A DNA stretch of 64,000 bases from Kribbella antiqua (lineage in GTDB: Bacteria; Actinomycetota; Actinomycetes; Propionibacteriales; Kribbellaceae), in contig NZ_SLWR01000003.1 of NCBI RefSeq assembly GCF_004345665.1, positions 310,001-374,000 of the forward strand, read 5' to 3'. The notes below the pieces were generated by a model. It worked only from the letters and a program-made list of their open reading frames with translations. It was not told the DNA's origin and did not search any database. Made by a program: the position numbers and the translations under genes. Positions 9,144 through 18,241 of the stretch are shown in pieces; the stretch's first letter is position 1, and each line of letters opens with the position of its first letter.

Positions 9144-10075
9144 TCACCTACTCCATCGGCTTGAAGAACAAGTTCCGCGGGATCACAGTGCGCGAGGGCA
9201 TGCTGTTCGAGGGTCCTGCGGGGTGGGCCGAGTGGAGCCCGTTCCTGGACTACGACGACGCCACCTGTGTCGCCTGGCTCCGGGCCGCGCAGGAGGCGGC
9301 TGTCGACGGCTGGCCGGCGCCGGTGCGGGACGTCGTACCGGTGAACTGCACTGTGCCGGCGGTGGACCCCCTCACGGCGGCGGAGATTGTACGGCGTTCT
9401 GGCTGCAGCACGGCCAAGGTAAAGGTGGCTGAGCGCGGCCAGACGCTAAACGATGACCTAGCCCGAGTGGAGGCCGTGCGGGACGCAATCGGGGCGTCGG
9501 GGCGGGTGCGCATCGACGCCAACGGTGGCTGGTCGGTGGACGAGGCCGTCCGATCGCTGAAGCAGCTGGACAGATTCGACCTGGAGTACGTCGAGCAGCC
9601 ATGTGCTGCCGTGGAGGACCTGGCCGCTGTACGTCGACGTACAGAAGTACCGGTGGCGGCAGATGAGTCGATACGCCGGGCTGAGGACCCCTTGCGGGTG
9701 AAGGAGCTCGAGGCCGCGGACATCGCCGTACTGAAGGTGCAGCCCATTGGCGGCGTACGGGCGTGCTTGGACATCGCTGAGCAGCTCGGACTGCCGGTAG
9801 TGGTGTCTTCGGCGCTGGAGACCTCTATAGGGATCGCTGCTGGGGTTGCGCTTGCTGCTGCGTTGCCGGAGCTGCCTTACGCGTGTGGGCTCGCGACGGT
9901 GTCGATGTTTACGCAGGAGGTCGTTGCGGAGCCGTTGCTGCCCGTGGACGGCGTACTGCCCGTGAAGCGCGTGCAGCCGGACCCTGCGCTGTTGGAAGCG
10001 TGCCGTGCGGATGCGGCCAGGAGTGCTGTGTGGGAAGAGCGGATGGCCCGAGTGCTGAAGGAGAGTGCGGGATGA
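9140..10075 (+). CDS. menC: o-Succinylbenzoate synthase MenC
   Basis: 311-residue enolase-superfamily enzyme that dehydrates SHCHC to o-succinylbenzoate. The catalytic KxK is at residues 93-95. The metal ligands are Asp126 (DANGG), Glu152 (EQP) and Asp175 (ADES), and the second lysine is Lys199 (LKVQP). The GTG at 9140 overlaps the menE stop (GTGA), and its own stop overlaps menD (ATGA). This gives a tightly coupled menE-menC-menD operon. Confidence 0.94.
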   Translation: MITYSIGLKNKFRGITVREGMLFEGPAGWAEWSPFLDYDDATCVAWLRAAQEAAVDGWPAPVRDVVPVNCTVPAVDPLTAAEIVRRSGCSTAKVKVAERGQTLNDDLARVEAVRDAIGASGRVRIDANGGWSVDEAVRSLKQLDRFDLEYVEQPCAAVEDLAAVRRRTEVPVAADESIRRAEDPLRVKELEAADIAVLKVQPIGGVRACLDIAEQLGLPVVVSSALETSIGIAAGVALAAALPELPYACGLATVSMFTQEVVAEPLLPVDGVLPVKRVQPDPALLEACRADAARSAVWEERMARVLKESAG

Positions 10076-11712
10076 ACCCGTCGACGGCGTTCGCCACTGT
10101 GGTGGTCGACGAGCTGATCCGCTGCGGCGTCCGGGAGGCCGTGGTGGCGCCCGGCTCGCGCAGTGCGCCGCTGGCCTTGGCACTGGCTGCTGCGGACCGT
10201 GAAGGACGACTGCGGCTGCACGTGCGGATCGACGAGCGTACGGCGGGGTTCCTGGCGATCGGGCTGATCCGAGGGACTGGACTGCCCGTGCCGGTCGTGA
10301 CGACGTCCGGCACCGCAGTCGCGAACCTGCACCCGGCCGTACTGGAGGCCTCGCACAGTGGGCTGCCGTTGATCGTGCTGAGCGCGGACCGGCCGCCGGC
10401 CTTGCGGGGGAGCGGGGCCAACCAGACGACGGACCAGCTGAAGGTGTTCGGGTCTGCAGTGCGCCAGTTCCACGAGATGGGCACGCCGGTGCGCGAGGTC
10501 GGCCAGGTGGCGTACTGGCGCTCACAGGTCGCACGGGCCGTGGCCAACGCAGTAGGCGCCCGGTCAGCCGATCCGGGACCGGTGCACCTCAACTGCCCGT
10601 TGGCCGAGCCATTGGTGCCTACTGATGGACCGGAGTGGCCGGAGCCGCTATCCGGTCGCAGTACTGGGCCATGGACTGCTGTGCACGCGGCAGCCGGGCA
10701 GCCGTCGGCCGTCCAGCCTGGGCCGAAGACTGTCGTCGTCGCGGGGGATGGTGCGTCGCAGGCCGCGCGTTTGGCCGCAGAGGCCGGCCAGTGGCCGTTG
10801 TTCGCCGAGCCGTCGAGCCGGGCGCGGACCGGACCGGCGGTCGTCTCGGCGTACCGGTTGTTGCTTCAGGCAAGCTCTCTGGCCGGCGAGATCGAACGGG
10901 TGCTGGTGTTCGGGCATCCGACGTTGTCGCGGCCAATCGCCAAACTGCTGGCGCGGCCCGACGTCGAGGTGATCGTGGTGTCACCGACCGGTCTTTGGCC
11001 GGATGCCGCACGCCGGGCGTCGGCGGTGGTGACCGGGCTCGAGGTCTCGGCCGCCGACACCACCGACTGGCTCGAACGCTGGCAGCACGCCGACCAACTG
11101 GCCCGGCCCGCGATCGACAAGGTCCTCGCCGACGGCATGAACGGCCCGGGGATCGCCGCCATCGTCGGTGAAGCCGCCGGCGCCGACGGCATGCTCGTCG
11201 TCGCCTCCTCCAACCCGATCCGCGACCTCGACCTCGCCCCGGCCGTCCCCATCCGTACGGTCGCCAACCGCGGGCTGGCCGGCATCGACGGGACCATCTC
11301 CACCGCTGTCGGAGCTGCCCTGGCCAACGGCGGTCCGACGTACGCGCTGATCGGTGATCTCGCCTTCCTGCACGACAGCAACGGCCTCGTCATCGGGCCC
11401 GACGAGCCTCGCCCGGACCTGCGCATCGTCGTCGTCAACGACAACGGTGGCGGCATCTTCTCCACCCTCGAACAAGGCGACCCCACCCACGCCACCCACT
11501 TCGAGCGCATCTTCGGCACACCCCACCACACCAACCTCGAAGCCCTCTGCGCCGCCACCAGCACGCCGTACCACCTGGCCGAAACCCCCGAAGCCCTCCG
11601 TGCCGCCCTGACCCCCACCGTCGCCGGCATCGACGTCATCGAAGCCCGCATCTCACGCACCACTCACCGCCCACTGAACGAGGCGCTCGTGGCCGCTCTC
11701 ACCCAGCCGTAA
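10072..11712 (+). CDS. menD: SEPHCHC synthase MenD
   Basis: 546-residue thiamine-diphosphate enzyme that joins 2-oxoglutarate (after decarboxylation) to isochorismate, the first committed step of menaquinone synthesis. The N-terminal VVAPGSRSAPLALALA and IDERTAGFLAIG regions hold the isochorismate and catalytic glutamate sites. GDLAFLHDSNGL near residue 425 is the ThDP/Mg motif. ATG 10072 overlaps the menC stop. The 3' end overlaps the convergent mannosyltransferase gene by 14 nt. Confidence 0.95.
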   Translation: MNPSTAFATVVVDELIRCGVREAVVAPGSRSAPLALALAAADREGRLRLHVRIDERTAGFLAIGLIRGTGLPVPVVTTSGTAVANLHPAVLEASHSGLPLIVLSADRPPALRGSGANQTTDQLKVFGSAVRQFHEMGTPVREVGQVAYWRSQVARAVANAVGARSADPGPVHLNCPLAEPLVPTDGPEWPEPLSGRSTGPWTAVHAAAGQPSAVQPGPKTVVVAGDGASQAARLAAEAGQWPLFAEPSSRARTGPAVVSAYRLLLQASSLAGEIERVLVFGHPTLSRPIAKLLARPDVEVIVVSPTGLWPDAARRASAVVTGLEVSAADTTDWLERWQHADQLARPAIDKVLADGMNGPGIAAIVGEAAGADGMLVVASSNPIRDLDLAPAVPIRTVANRGLAGIDGTISTAVGAALANGGPTYALIGDLAFLHDSNGLVIGPDEPRPDLRIVVVNDNGGGIFSTLEQGDPTHATHFERIFGTPHHTNLEALCAATSTPYHLAETPEALRAALTPTVAGIDVIEARISRTTHRPLNEALVAALTQP

Positions 11713-13132
11713 CCCGAGCCGGGGCCTCAACAGCGTCGGTCACCCTCAACCGTCGCGCCGGATGCAGGGTGCGCAGGTGGTTGAGCAGCGGGGCGATAGT
11801 CGCGATCGCCAACGCTGTGGTGGTGAGGATGGGGATGGTGGCGCCACGGAGTGAGGAGTTGAGGGGCGCTGCGATGGTGAGGATGAGGCTGACTGCGGTG
11901 ATGGTGGTGGTGAGCTGGCGGCCGGGCCGTGCGACGGCCAGGAACGGCAGGCACCACAGGAAGTACCAGTCGTGCGCGCTGGGCCCTAGAAGGACGACGG
12001 CGAGCAGAGCGATGCCGACCGCTCGGGCTGCGTGGTGAATGGACGAGCGGAGGCTCAGTACGGCGATCAGCCCGACCGCGACGAGCATGCCGACCAGCCG
12101 GACCACCTGCAGCGCCTGCGAAGCGGCGTTGTCCTCGCCAAGCCACTCCAGTACGCCGGTAGCCGCCATACCGAGCAGGTTCGCGATAGAGAACGGTGAG
12201 CGGACCAGCCCTGGTACGTCGAGTGCGCCCATCCAGCCGGAGCCCACGCCGGTCAGCTCGCCGATGGTGACCAGCGTGAGTACGGAGACCGCTCCCGCGA
12301 TCGCAAGACTGGCAAAGCGCAGTGCACGCCCAGCCAACGGGCTCATCACCGCAGCGATGGCGATGACCACCAGACCACCGGGCAGCTTCACCGCAGCCGC
12401 AGCGCCCGCGACAACCGCCGCAGTACCCCAGCGACCCGTCAGTGCAAGGGCAAACGCGCTACAAGCCAGCCCCAGCATCAGTACGTCGTTGTGCGCCGCA
12501 CCGATGCCATGAGTGATCAACACCGGGTTGGCGACGACCAGCCAGCTGGCGAACACCGGATCGACCCGGCATGCCGTCGCAAGCCGCGGCACGGCCCAGG
12601 CGATCAGCACAATGCCCAGGACGGCGAGCAGCCGGTGCGCCAGCATCAGCAGGTAGGGGTCCATCGTCAGCCGCGCGACCAGACCGCCGTACGCGAGAGG
12701 CAGGGGTCCGTACGGCGCTGGGGTCGCCATCCACATCGGGTCGACCGCCTCGACGATGTGGCCCGACAGAACGCCGGGGCCTACGTCGTACGGGTTGAAG
12801 CCTTCGGCAACGAGCGCTCCCTGCGCGGCATAGCTCCAGGCATCGCGGCTGAATAGTGGCGGTATGAGGAGCAGAGGTGCGCTCCAGCACGCTGCCATGC
12901 GCAGCACTGGTGGTCGTAGTCCCGCTATGACCTGACGGCCCACGGACAGCCAGGCCCAGGCCATCAGCCCGAGTCCGGCGACCATGAACGTGAGCCCGAC
13001 CATGCGGCCTGGCAATGAGTCACGCAGCGGGAACGACGCCACCCATGAGGAGGGCGGGACCACCGAGGTCACCAGGCTCGCCAGGGCGACTACGACGGAG
13101 CCGACCACCCCACGGACGATCGGCGAGCGCAT
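11699..13132 (-). CDS. MptB-like polyprenol-phosphomannose-dependent mannosyltransferase
   Basis: 477-residue multi-pass membrane protein of the GT-C type with about 12 helices. The first large loop contains SRDAWSYAAQGALVAEGFNPYDVGP, which matches the signature of actinobacterial MptB-type alpha-1,6-mannosyltransferases that use polyprenyl-phosphomannose to extend lipoglycan mannan. The Asp in SRDAWSY is the likely catalytic residue. I infer a role in a lipomannan-like cell-envelope glycan. The polar C-terminal tail overlaps the end of menD on the other strand. Confidence 0.8.
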   Translation of the reverse strand: MRSPIVRGVVGSVVVALASLVTSVVPPSSWVASFPLRDSLPGRMVGLTFMVAGLGLMAWAWLSVGRQVIAGLRPPVLRMAACWSAPLLLIPPLFSRDAWSYAAQGALVAEGFNPYDVGPGVLSGHIVEAVDPMWMATPAPYGPLPLAYGGLVARLTMDPYLLMLAHRLLAVLGIVLIAWAVPRLATACRVDPVFASWLVVANPVLITHGIGAAHNDVLMLGLACSAFALALTGRWGTAAVVAGAAAAVKLPGGLVVIAIAAVMSPLAGRALRFASLAIAGAVSVLTLVTIGELTGVGSGWMGALDVPGLVRSPFSIANLLGMAATGVLEWLGEDNAASQALQVVRLVGMLVAVGLIAVLSLRSSIHHAARAVGIALLAVVLLGPSAHDWYFLWCLPFLAVARPGRQLTTTITAVSLILTIAAPLNSSLRGATIPILTTTALAIATIAPLLNHLRTLHPARRLRVTDAVEAPARVTAG

Positions 13133-13181
13133 GGCCGGAGGCTAACCCGGCCGGGCGACTCCCCGATGAACACCCGGTAGC

Positions 13182-13946
13182 TCAAGCGGATTCCTTCCGG
13201 AACGTACGGGCGCCGGCGGCCAGGCCGATGACCGTCAGCAGGACCACCCAGAACAGCCCCCACAGCGAGGCGCTAGTGGCGATGTCGCCGCGGAACAACG
13301 CCCGTACGCCGGTCACCACGTGCTTCAGCGGGCTGATGTCGGACAGCCGCTGCAACCACGTCGGGCCGATCTGCATCGGGAGCAGGATGCCGGACAGCAG
13401 CAGCAACGGCATCGCGATCCCGTTGAGCAGCGGCGCCAGCGCGTCCTCGCTCTTGGTGATCAGCGCGACCGAGTACGACAGCGACGCGAAGGTCGCACCC
13501 AGCAGGGCGACGATCACCAGTGACAGCAGTACGCCGCTCCACGGTGCCCGCAGGCCCAGCGGCAACGCGGCGACCAGCAACACCACCGACTGCACGATCA
13601 GTACGACGACATCCCGCAGTACTCGGCCGGCCATCAAAGCGATCCGGGACGCCGGGGTGACGCGGTCGGCCTCGATCACGCCAGCCCGGTACTCCGCGAT
13701 CAGGCCGAAGCCGACGAACATCGCGCCGAACATGCCGAGCTGCACGATCAGGCCGGGAATGAACACCTGGTAGGCGTTCGTGGTCGCGCCCTGGCTGATC
13801 TGCGCGGTGATCGGCTTCAGCAGCGGGCCGAACAGGAACAGGTACAGCAACGGCTGGCTGAGCATCAGGACCGACCACATCGGATTGCGCACCGTCAGCC
13901 GCATGGAGCGGTGGAAAACGATCCACGTTTCGCGGAGCACGGTCAT
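13182..13946 (-). CDS. ABC-2 type transporter permease (DrrB-like)
   Basis: 254-residue permease with six helices and the ABC-2 signature region (SRIALMAGRVLRDVVVLIVQS). Its start overlaps the ATPase stop by 4 nt, so the two genes form one transporter operon. DrrAB-type pairs export hydrophobic drugs or natural products. The substrate is unknown, and no biosynthetic cluster lies nearby. Confidence 0.92.
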   Translation of the reverse strand: MTVLRETWIVFHRSMRLTVRNPMWSVLMLSQPLLYLFLFGPLLKPITAQISQGATTNAYQVFIPGLIVQLGMFGAMFVGFGLIAEYRAGVIEADRVTPASRIALMAGRVLRDVVVLIVQSVVLLVAALPLGLRAPWSGVLLSLVIVALLGATFASLSYSVALITKSEDALAPLLNGIAMPLLLLSGILLPMQIGPTWLQRLSDISPLKHVVTGVRALFRGDIATSASLWGLFWVVLLTVIGLAAGARTFRKESA

Positions 13947-14926
13947 GCCGCGGCCTCCTCTTTCGTCGTCGTACCGGAGTCGTCGCGCAGGGACCGGCCG
14001 GTCACGGTCAGGAACACGTCGTCCAGCGTCGGGCGGTGCACCTCGACGCCGTGCAGTTCGATGCCCTGGGCATCGATCTGGCGGAGCAGCAGCGGCAGCA
14101 CCGAACCGCCGCGCGGGATCCGGAAACCGACCACGTCACCGTCGGTCTCGATCTCGGCCGCGCCGTCCAGTTCCTGCACGATCTTGCTCACCGCGGGCGC
14201 CTGGCCGGCATCGGCGAGATCGATCCGGACCGCGTCGCCAGAGACCTGCTGCTTCAGCTCCTCGGGGGTGCCGGAGGCAACGATCTTGCCGTGGTCGATG
14301 ACCAGGATCCGGTCGCAGAGCGCGTCCGCCTCGTCCAGGTAGTGGGTGGTGAGGAAGATGGTGGCACCGCGGCGCCGCAGCTGCCGGATGTGCTCCCACA
14401 GGTTCGCCCGGGCCTGTGGGTCGAGCCCGGTGGTCGGCTCGTCCAGGAAGATCAGCTTCGGGTCGTGGACCAGCCCCATCACGATGTCCAGCCGGCGCCG
14501 CTGGCCGCCGGACAGGGTCTTGCACTGTCGCTGCCAGAGGCCGGACAGGTCGAGTTCCTCGAACAGCCGCTGCCCGTCCGCGATCGCCTTCCGCTTCGGT
14601 ACGCCGTACAGCCGGGCATGGTCGACGACTTCGTCACCGGCGATCGCCTCCGGCAGGGTCGAGCCGCCCTGCGGCACGTAGCCGATGCCGCGGCGGACGC
14701 CGACCGGGTCCTTGGCCAGGTCGCAGCCGGCCACGGTCGCGGTGCCGCTGGTCGGCGTGATCAGGGTGGCGAGCATTCGCATCGTCGTGGTCTTGCCGGC
14801 GCCGTTCGGACCGAGGAAGCCGACGATCTCCCCGTCGGCGACCTGGAGGTCGACCCCCTGCACGGCTGGTACCGACCCTCGCTTGGTCTTGAAGGTGCGA
14901 ACAAGTCCGCGAGCTTCGATCATCAT
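13943..14926 (-). CDS. ABC transporter ATP-binding protein (DrrA-like)
   Basis: 327-residue ATPase. Walker A is GPNGAGKTT near residue 40, the signature is LSGGQRRRLDI and Walker B is LIFLDEPTTGLD, followed by the H-loop TTHYLDEADAL. The C-terminal DrrA extension of about 100 residues is present (VHRPTLDDVFLTVTGR). Two ATG codons are adjacent at the start. A dyad 17 nt upstream (14944-14969) and the neighbouring PadR gene suggest drug-responsive repression. Confidence 0.94.
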   Translation of the reverse strand: MMIEARGLVRTFKTKRGSVPAVQGVDLQVADGEIVGFLGPNGAGKTTTMRMLATLITPTSGTATVAGCDLAKDPVGVRRGIGYVPQGGSTLPEAIAGDEVVDHARLYGVPKRKAIADGQRLFEELDLSGLWQRQCKTLSGGQRRRLDIVMGLVHDPKLIFLDEPTTGLDPQARANLWEHIRQLRRRGATIFLTTHYLDEADALCDRILVIDHGKIVASGTPEELKQQVSGDAVRIDLADAGQAPAVSKIVQELDGAAEIETDGDVVGFRIPRGGSVLPLLLRQIDAQGIELHGVEVHRPTLDDVFLTVTGRSLRDDSGTTTKEEAAA

Positions 14927-14943
14927 GCCGTCAAGTCTGAGTG

Positions 14944-14969
14944 ATCAACCTTGAATAGTCAATGTTGAT
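14944..14969 (-). promoter_or_regulatory. Operator upstream of the drrAB-like operon
   Basis: A 26-nt dyad 17 nt before the ATPase start, with outer arms ATCAAC and GTTGAT and inner arms TTGA and TCAA around ATAG. On the minus strand a TTGACT -35-like hexamer lies inside it. Position and symmetry point to a repressor site, most simply for the PadR protein encoded just upstream. The repressor assignment is inference. Confidence 0.75.
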
Positions 14970-15254
14970 TAGTTGAGGTGGGGTGCAGGCGCCGCGGCGC
15001 TGGTGGGCGTGTGCGGGTAGCTCACCCGGGTGGTCCCGCGCCTGGGTGAATTCTGCGGCTGCGGCCGATGGCGGCATGTTTGACCGATGGCGCGAAGTAT
15101 CCCGCTATCGAGCACATAACCCGCTATTGGCCGCCCTGGGGCCGGCGCTCGGGCATGGGCGGGAGGTCGTGGCGAGGGCTGCAGGCGAGGAGTGCTGGGG
15201 GTGTGGAGGCGGCTGATGGTGAGGACGGAGGAGAGTCGTGAGAGGGGCCTGCGG
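14970..15254. other. Intergenic region without a gene
   Basis: About 285 bases between the ABC operator and the PadR stop. I see no convincing coding frame. Two short direct repeats occur, CCGATGGCG (near 15063 and 15083) and CCCGCTAT (near 15108 and 15119), of unknown meaning. Confidence 0.5.
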
Positions 15255-15878
15255 TTAGTTGGTGGGTGGGTTCGGGATTTCGCCCCAGTGGGTGACCATG
15301 CCGGGGTAGGGCTGCCAGTCGGCGGGTTCGCCGGCGAAGGAGTAGGCGCCGTCGGTGACGCGCTGGTGGAAGGCACGGGTCCACTCGAGCTCGCCGGTGG
15401 CGCGGGCGTCGACGATCCGGAACATCTCGACGACGTGGTTCGGCGTCCCCGGGTCCTCCAGGACCTGCCGCTCCGCGAACGGCTCCGCCTTCTGCTGCTG
15501 CTCGAGTTTCACGATGCGCGCCTCGAGCGCGGCCAGCACCTCGTCCCGCCGCAGCGACCACAGGAAGCTCAGCGCGGCCTGCATCCGGTCCGGGTGGAAG
15601 CTGTCCACGTTCCACAGCAGTTCCCGCAGCAGCGTGAAGTACTCCGTCTCGCCGTCGGCCGTCAGCTTGTACGACGTACGCCCGGGCCTGTCGCCCTCCT
15701 CGAGCTCCTGCAGGTACCCGTGTTTGGCCAGCGTGCGCAGGCCGGTGTAGATCGAGCCCGGGTTGATGTTCGCCCACTGCTGCACGTCCCAGGTGAGCAG
15801 CTCGCGGCGCAGCTGATAGCCGTACGCCGGCTGGAAGATCCGCACGACCCCGAGCAGCAGCAACCGCGTGGTGGACAT
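15255..15878 (-). CDS. PadR family transcriptional regulator
   Basis: 207 residues. The N-terminal winged helix is typical of PadR (LGVVRIFQPAYGYQLRRELLTW...INPGSIYTGLRTLAKHGYL), followed by a helical C-terminal dimerisation domain with a long Glu/Gln-rich helix. It probably represses the downstream DrrAB-like exporter through the dyad at 14944. TACACT lies 6 nt before the ATG, so the transcript is probably leaderless. Confidence 0.88.
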   Translation of the reverse strand: MSTTRLLLLGVVRIFQPAYGYQLRRELLTWDVQQWANINPGSIYTGLRTLAKHGYLQELEEGDRPGRTSYKLTADGETEYFTLLRELLWNVDSFHPDRMQAALSFLWSLRRDEVLAALEARIVKLEQQQKAEPFAERQVLEDPGTPNHVVEMFRIVDARATGELEWTRAFHQRVTDGAYSFAGEPADWQPYPGMVTHWGEIPNPPTN

Positions 15879-15918
15879 GCTCGCAGTGTATGAGTCTGAC
15901 CAGAGGCCGGCACCTTCA

Positions 15919-16548
15919 TCAGGTCACCGATGCGGCCACAGAACTGGTGATCAGTGGGCGGGGTGGGTGCAGACGGACCATGAGCTCCAGGTCGACTGAG
16001 CGGTCCCTCTTGGCCAGTTGTACGTCGTCGAGGGACAGGGATGCCGTGACGACGCACTCGCCGCCGCGCAGCGCGGTCAGAGTGCCAGCTCTGACGATGG
16101 CCTGCAGTGCGGTCAGCTCGAAGACGATCTCGAGTTCGAACTTGAAGGAATGGATCCGCACCCCGTTGGCGACGAGGTCGACATGTGGTGAGTACGTCGA
16201 CCTGACGGTGTGCGCCGCGAGCGGAACGATCTCCTCGCTGCCACTGACGGCCAGAGTACGGCGCGCCGCGTCGGTGAGCTTCGCGTACTTCTGCCAGGCC
16301 GACAGCAGGACGTCGCCGAGATCCAGATTCAGCAGGCCGTCGGTGATGGTGCCGATCTCATGGTCGACGACCGCGATCGACGATGCCGACAGCCGGCGTA
16401 CCGAGCGCAGCGCGGTCCGGGTGCTGCCGAGCTCGTCGAGCGCGGCACCCAGGGCTTCGACCGTCTCGGCCGCGGAGCCGAACAGGAGCGCGTCGGCGCT
16501 CAACGGCGCCTGGACGATCGGATCGTCGATCAGAGTTGGAACGGTCAT
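15919..16548 (-). CDS. Conserved hypothetical protein, partner of the PASTA protein
   Basis: 209 residues with no signal peptide and no membrane helix, so probably cytoplasmic. I do not recognise a named domain. The N-terminal half is helical (SAAETVEALGAALDELGSTRT). The C-terminal half alternates polar and hydrophobic residues like a beta sandwich (FKFELEIVFELTALQAIVRA, GGECVVTASLSLDDVQLAKR). It begins 2 nt after the PASTA-protein stop, so the two are co-transcribed and probably act together. I recall similar uncharacterised actinobacterial proteins, but no function. Confidence 0.7.
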   Translation of the reverse strand: MTVPTLIDDPIVQAPLSADALLFGSAAETVEALGAALDELGSTRTALRSVRRLSASSIAVVDHEIGTITDGLLNLDLGDVLLSAWQKYAKLTDAARRTLAVSGSEEIVPLAAHTVRSTYSPHVDLVANGVRIHSFKFELEIVFELTALQAIVRAGTLTALRGGECVVTASLSLDDVQLAKRDRSVDLELMVRLHPPRPLITSSVAASVT

Positions 16549-16550
16549 GT

Positions 16551-18146
16551 TCAGACTTCCTCGAGGGTGTGCGTGCCGGCGTCGGCGTGCGGCTCAATCC
16601 GTACGACCGGCATCGCGGGCGATCGGTTCGATTCCGTGATCCTCGGACCGCGCAGCGCAGTCTGCCGTACGACGACCTTGACCTTGTTGCGAACAAAACT
16701 CTGGTCGAGCCGTAGTCGCACTACGCGATAGATGGCGGCGCCGACGCCCAGCAGCAGCGCCCCCAGCACAACCACGGCCGCCCACGCTGACGACGGCTGA
16801 TCGAACGTCACGGTGACCGTGGTTCCCACCGGGACGAGCGTGCCGGCCGCAGGCTGCTGGCTCACGATGTCGCGGTCGCTGGCCGAGCCGCCGTCGAACA
16901 CCAACCCCAGGTCGGACAAGGCCGTCCGAGCTCGATCCGCGCCGTGCCCGACAAGGTCCGGCACCTGGACCATCGGGAGTGCGACGAGAGTCACGGTCAC
17001 CACGCTGCGGGGTTTCACGAACGTGCCCGCTGCCGGTTTCTGACTTGCGACCGTACGATCGCCGGCCGGCTGACCGCCAAGCACCAAACCTGCACCCGTC
17101 AACGCTGGGCGAGCGACATTTACCGTGCGCCCGACCACGTTCGGAACCTGCACCAGCACCGGCGCAACCTTGTCTCGCTCGGTTGTCACGCTGACCGCGC
17201 TGCCAACGGGAACCTTGGTCCCGGGCTCGGGGAACTGGTCGCGGATCCGCTCTCCGTCGCCGTCCACCGGGCCCAGCACCAGCCCGCGGTCGCGGAGGAT
17301 TTCGGCGGCGGCCTCGGTAGTCCTCCTGATCACTCGCGGCACGACGACCAACCGCGTCGCCGAGCCGACCGTGATGTCGACTGCACTGTCGCGGCTCACC
17401 GTCTCGCCGGCCTTGGGATCCTGACTCCGTACGACGTCGCCACGCCCGGAAACCCGGCCGAGCCGAAGCTCCGCGGCAGCCAAGGCGGCAATGGCCTGGG
17501 CCCGCGTGAGCCGGACGATGTTCGGTACGACGGTCGGCCGCGGCAGGGTGCCCAGATGGATGTCGACCGCGCTGCCGGCCTCGGCCGTGGTCCCGACGCC
17601 CGGCTTCTGGCGCTGCACGGTCTCGCCATCGCCAGTGACCTGACCGAGCACCAGCCCTTCCCGGATCAGCTCTTCCCCGGCCTCATCGCGATGCATGCCG
17701 ATCAGATCCGGCACCGGAACCAACGTCCGGGTGACTTCGAACTCTTCGGTGTAGGCCACGTCCGGGATGTCCGTGCAGTGTGCCTCGACCGTGTACCTAG
17801 CAGGCTTCGCGTCCCCGGGAACCCTGAACGACGACATGATCGATCCGTTGGACCCAACCGTCGCGGTGGCAACCTCGGTGCCTGACCACAAGATCTGCGC
17901 CGTGTTGGCGACTGCTTGGCGGTTCAGCGCGTTCACCCGGACGACGGTCGGCGCGCACCGATCGAACCCGCCGCCAGTGACGACGACCTCGGTGCCCGGT
18001 GAACCGCTGAGCGGTTCGAGCGTCAGCGCCGCCGCGTCGTCGGTGACAGCGCGCGCGGATCCAGCACCTGCCAGCGCGAGTACGCCGGCCAACACGAGCG
18101 CGGCCCATCGCCAACGAAATCCACCCATACTGAAACGGACCCCCAC
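16551..18146 (-). CDS. Membrane-anchored protein with five PASTA domains and no kinase
   Basis: 531 residues. It has a signal peptide (WRWAALVLAGVLALAGAGSARA) and an Ig/IPT-like domain at about 38-140 (LEPLSGSPGTEVVVTGGGF). Five consecutive PASTA repeats follow, each opening with a VPxxxG/R motif (VPDLIGMHRDEA, VPNIVRLTRAQA, VPRVIRRTTEAA, VPNVVGRTVNVA, VPDLVGHGADRA). One helix near residue 465 precedes a basic cytoplasmic tail of about 55 residues. PASTA domains usually sense peptidoglycan fragments on PknB-type kinases or PBPs; here neither a kinase nor a transpeptidase is attached. Met7 is a possible alternative start. Confidence 0.85.
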   Translation of the reverse strand: MGVRFSMGGFRWRWAALVLAGVLALAGAGSARAVTDDAAALTLEPLSGSPGTEVVVTGGGFDRCAPTVVRVNALNRQAVANTAQILWSGTEVATATVGSNGSIMSSFRVPGDAKPARYTVEAHCTDIPDVAYTEEFEVTRTLVPVPDLIGMHRDEAGEELIREGLVLGQVTGDGETVQRQKPGVGTTAEAGSAVDIHLGTLPRPTVVPNIVRLTRAQAIAALAAAELRLGRVSGRGDVVRSQDPKAGETVSRDSAVDITVGSATRLVVVPRVIRRTTEAAAEILRDRGLVLGPVDGDGERIRDQFPEPGTKVPVGSAVSVTTERDKVAPVLVQVPNVVGRTVNVARPALTGAGLVLGGQPAGDRTVASQKPAAGTFVKPRSVVTVTLVALPMVQVPDLVGHGADRARTALSDLGLVFDGGSASDRDIVSQQPAAGTLVPVGTTVTVTFDQPSSAWAAVVVLGALLLGVGAAIYRVVRLRLDQSFVRNKVKVVVRQTALRGPRITESNRSPAMPVVRIEPHADAGTHTLEEV

Positions 18147-18241
18147 CGCCCGCGCGCTGATACCTGCTGCGGCGAAATTGCGGCGCCCGTGGGGTAAATC
18201 CGCGCGACGTGGTCACGGGTTCAGGCGTAATCTCCGGTGGC

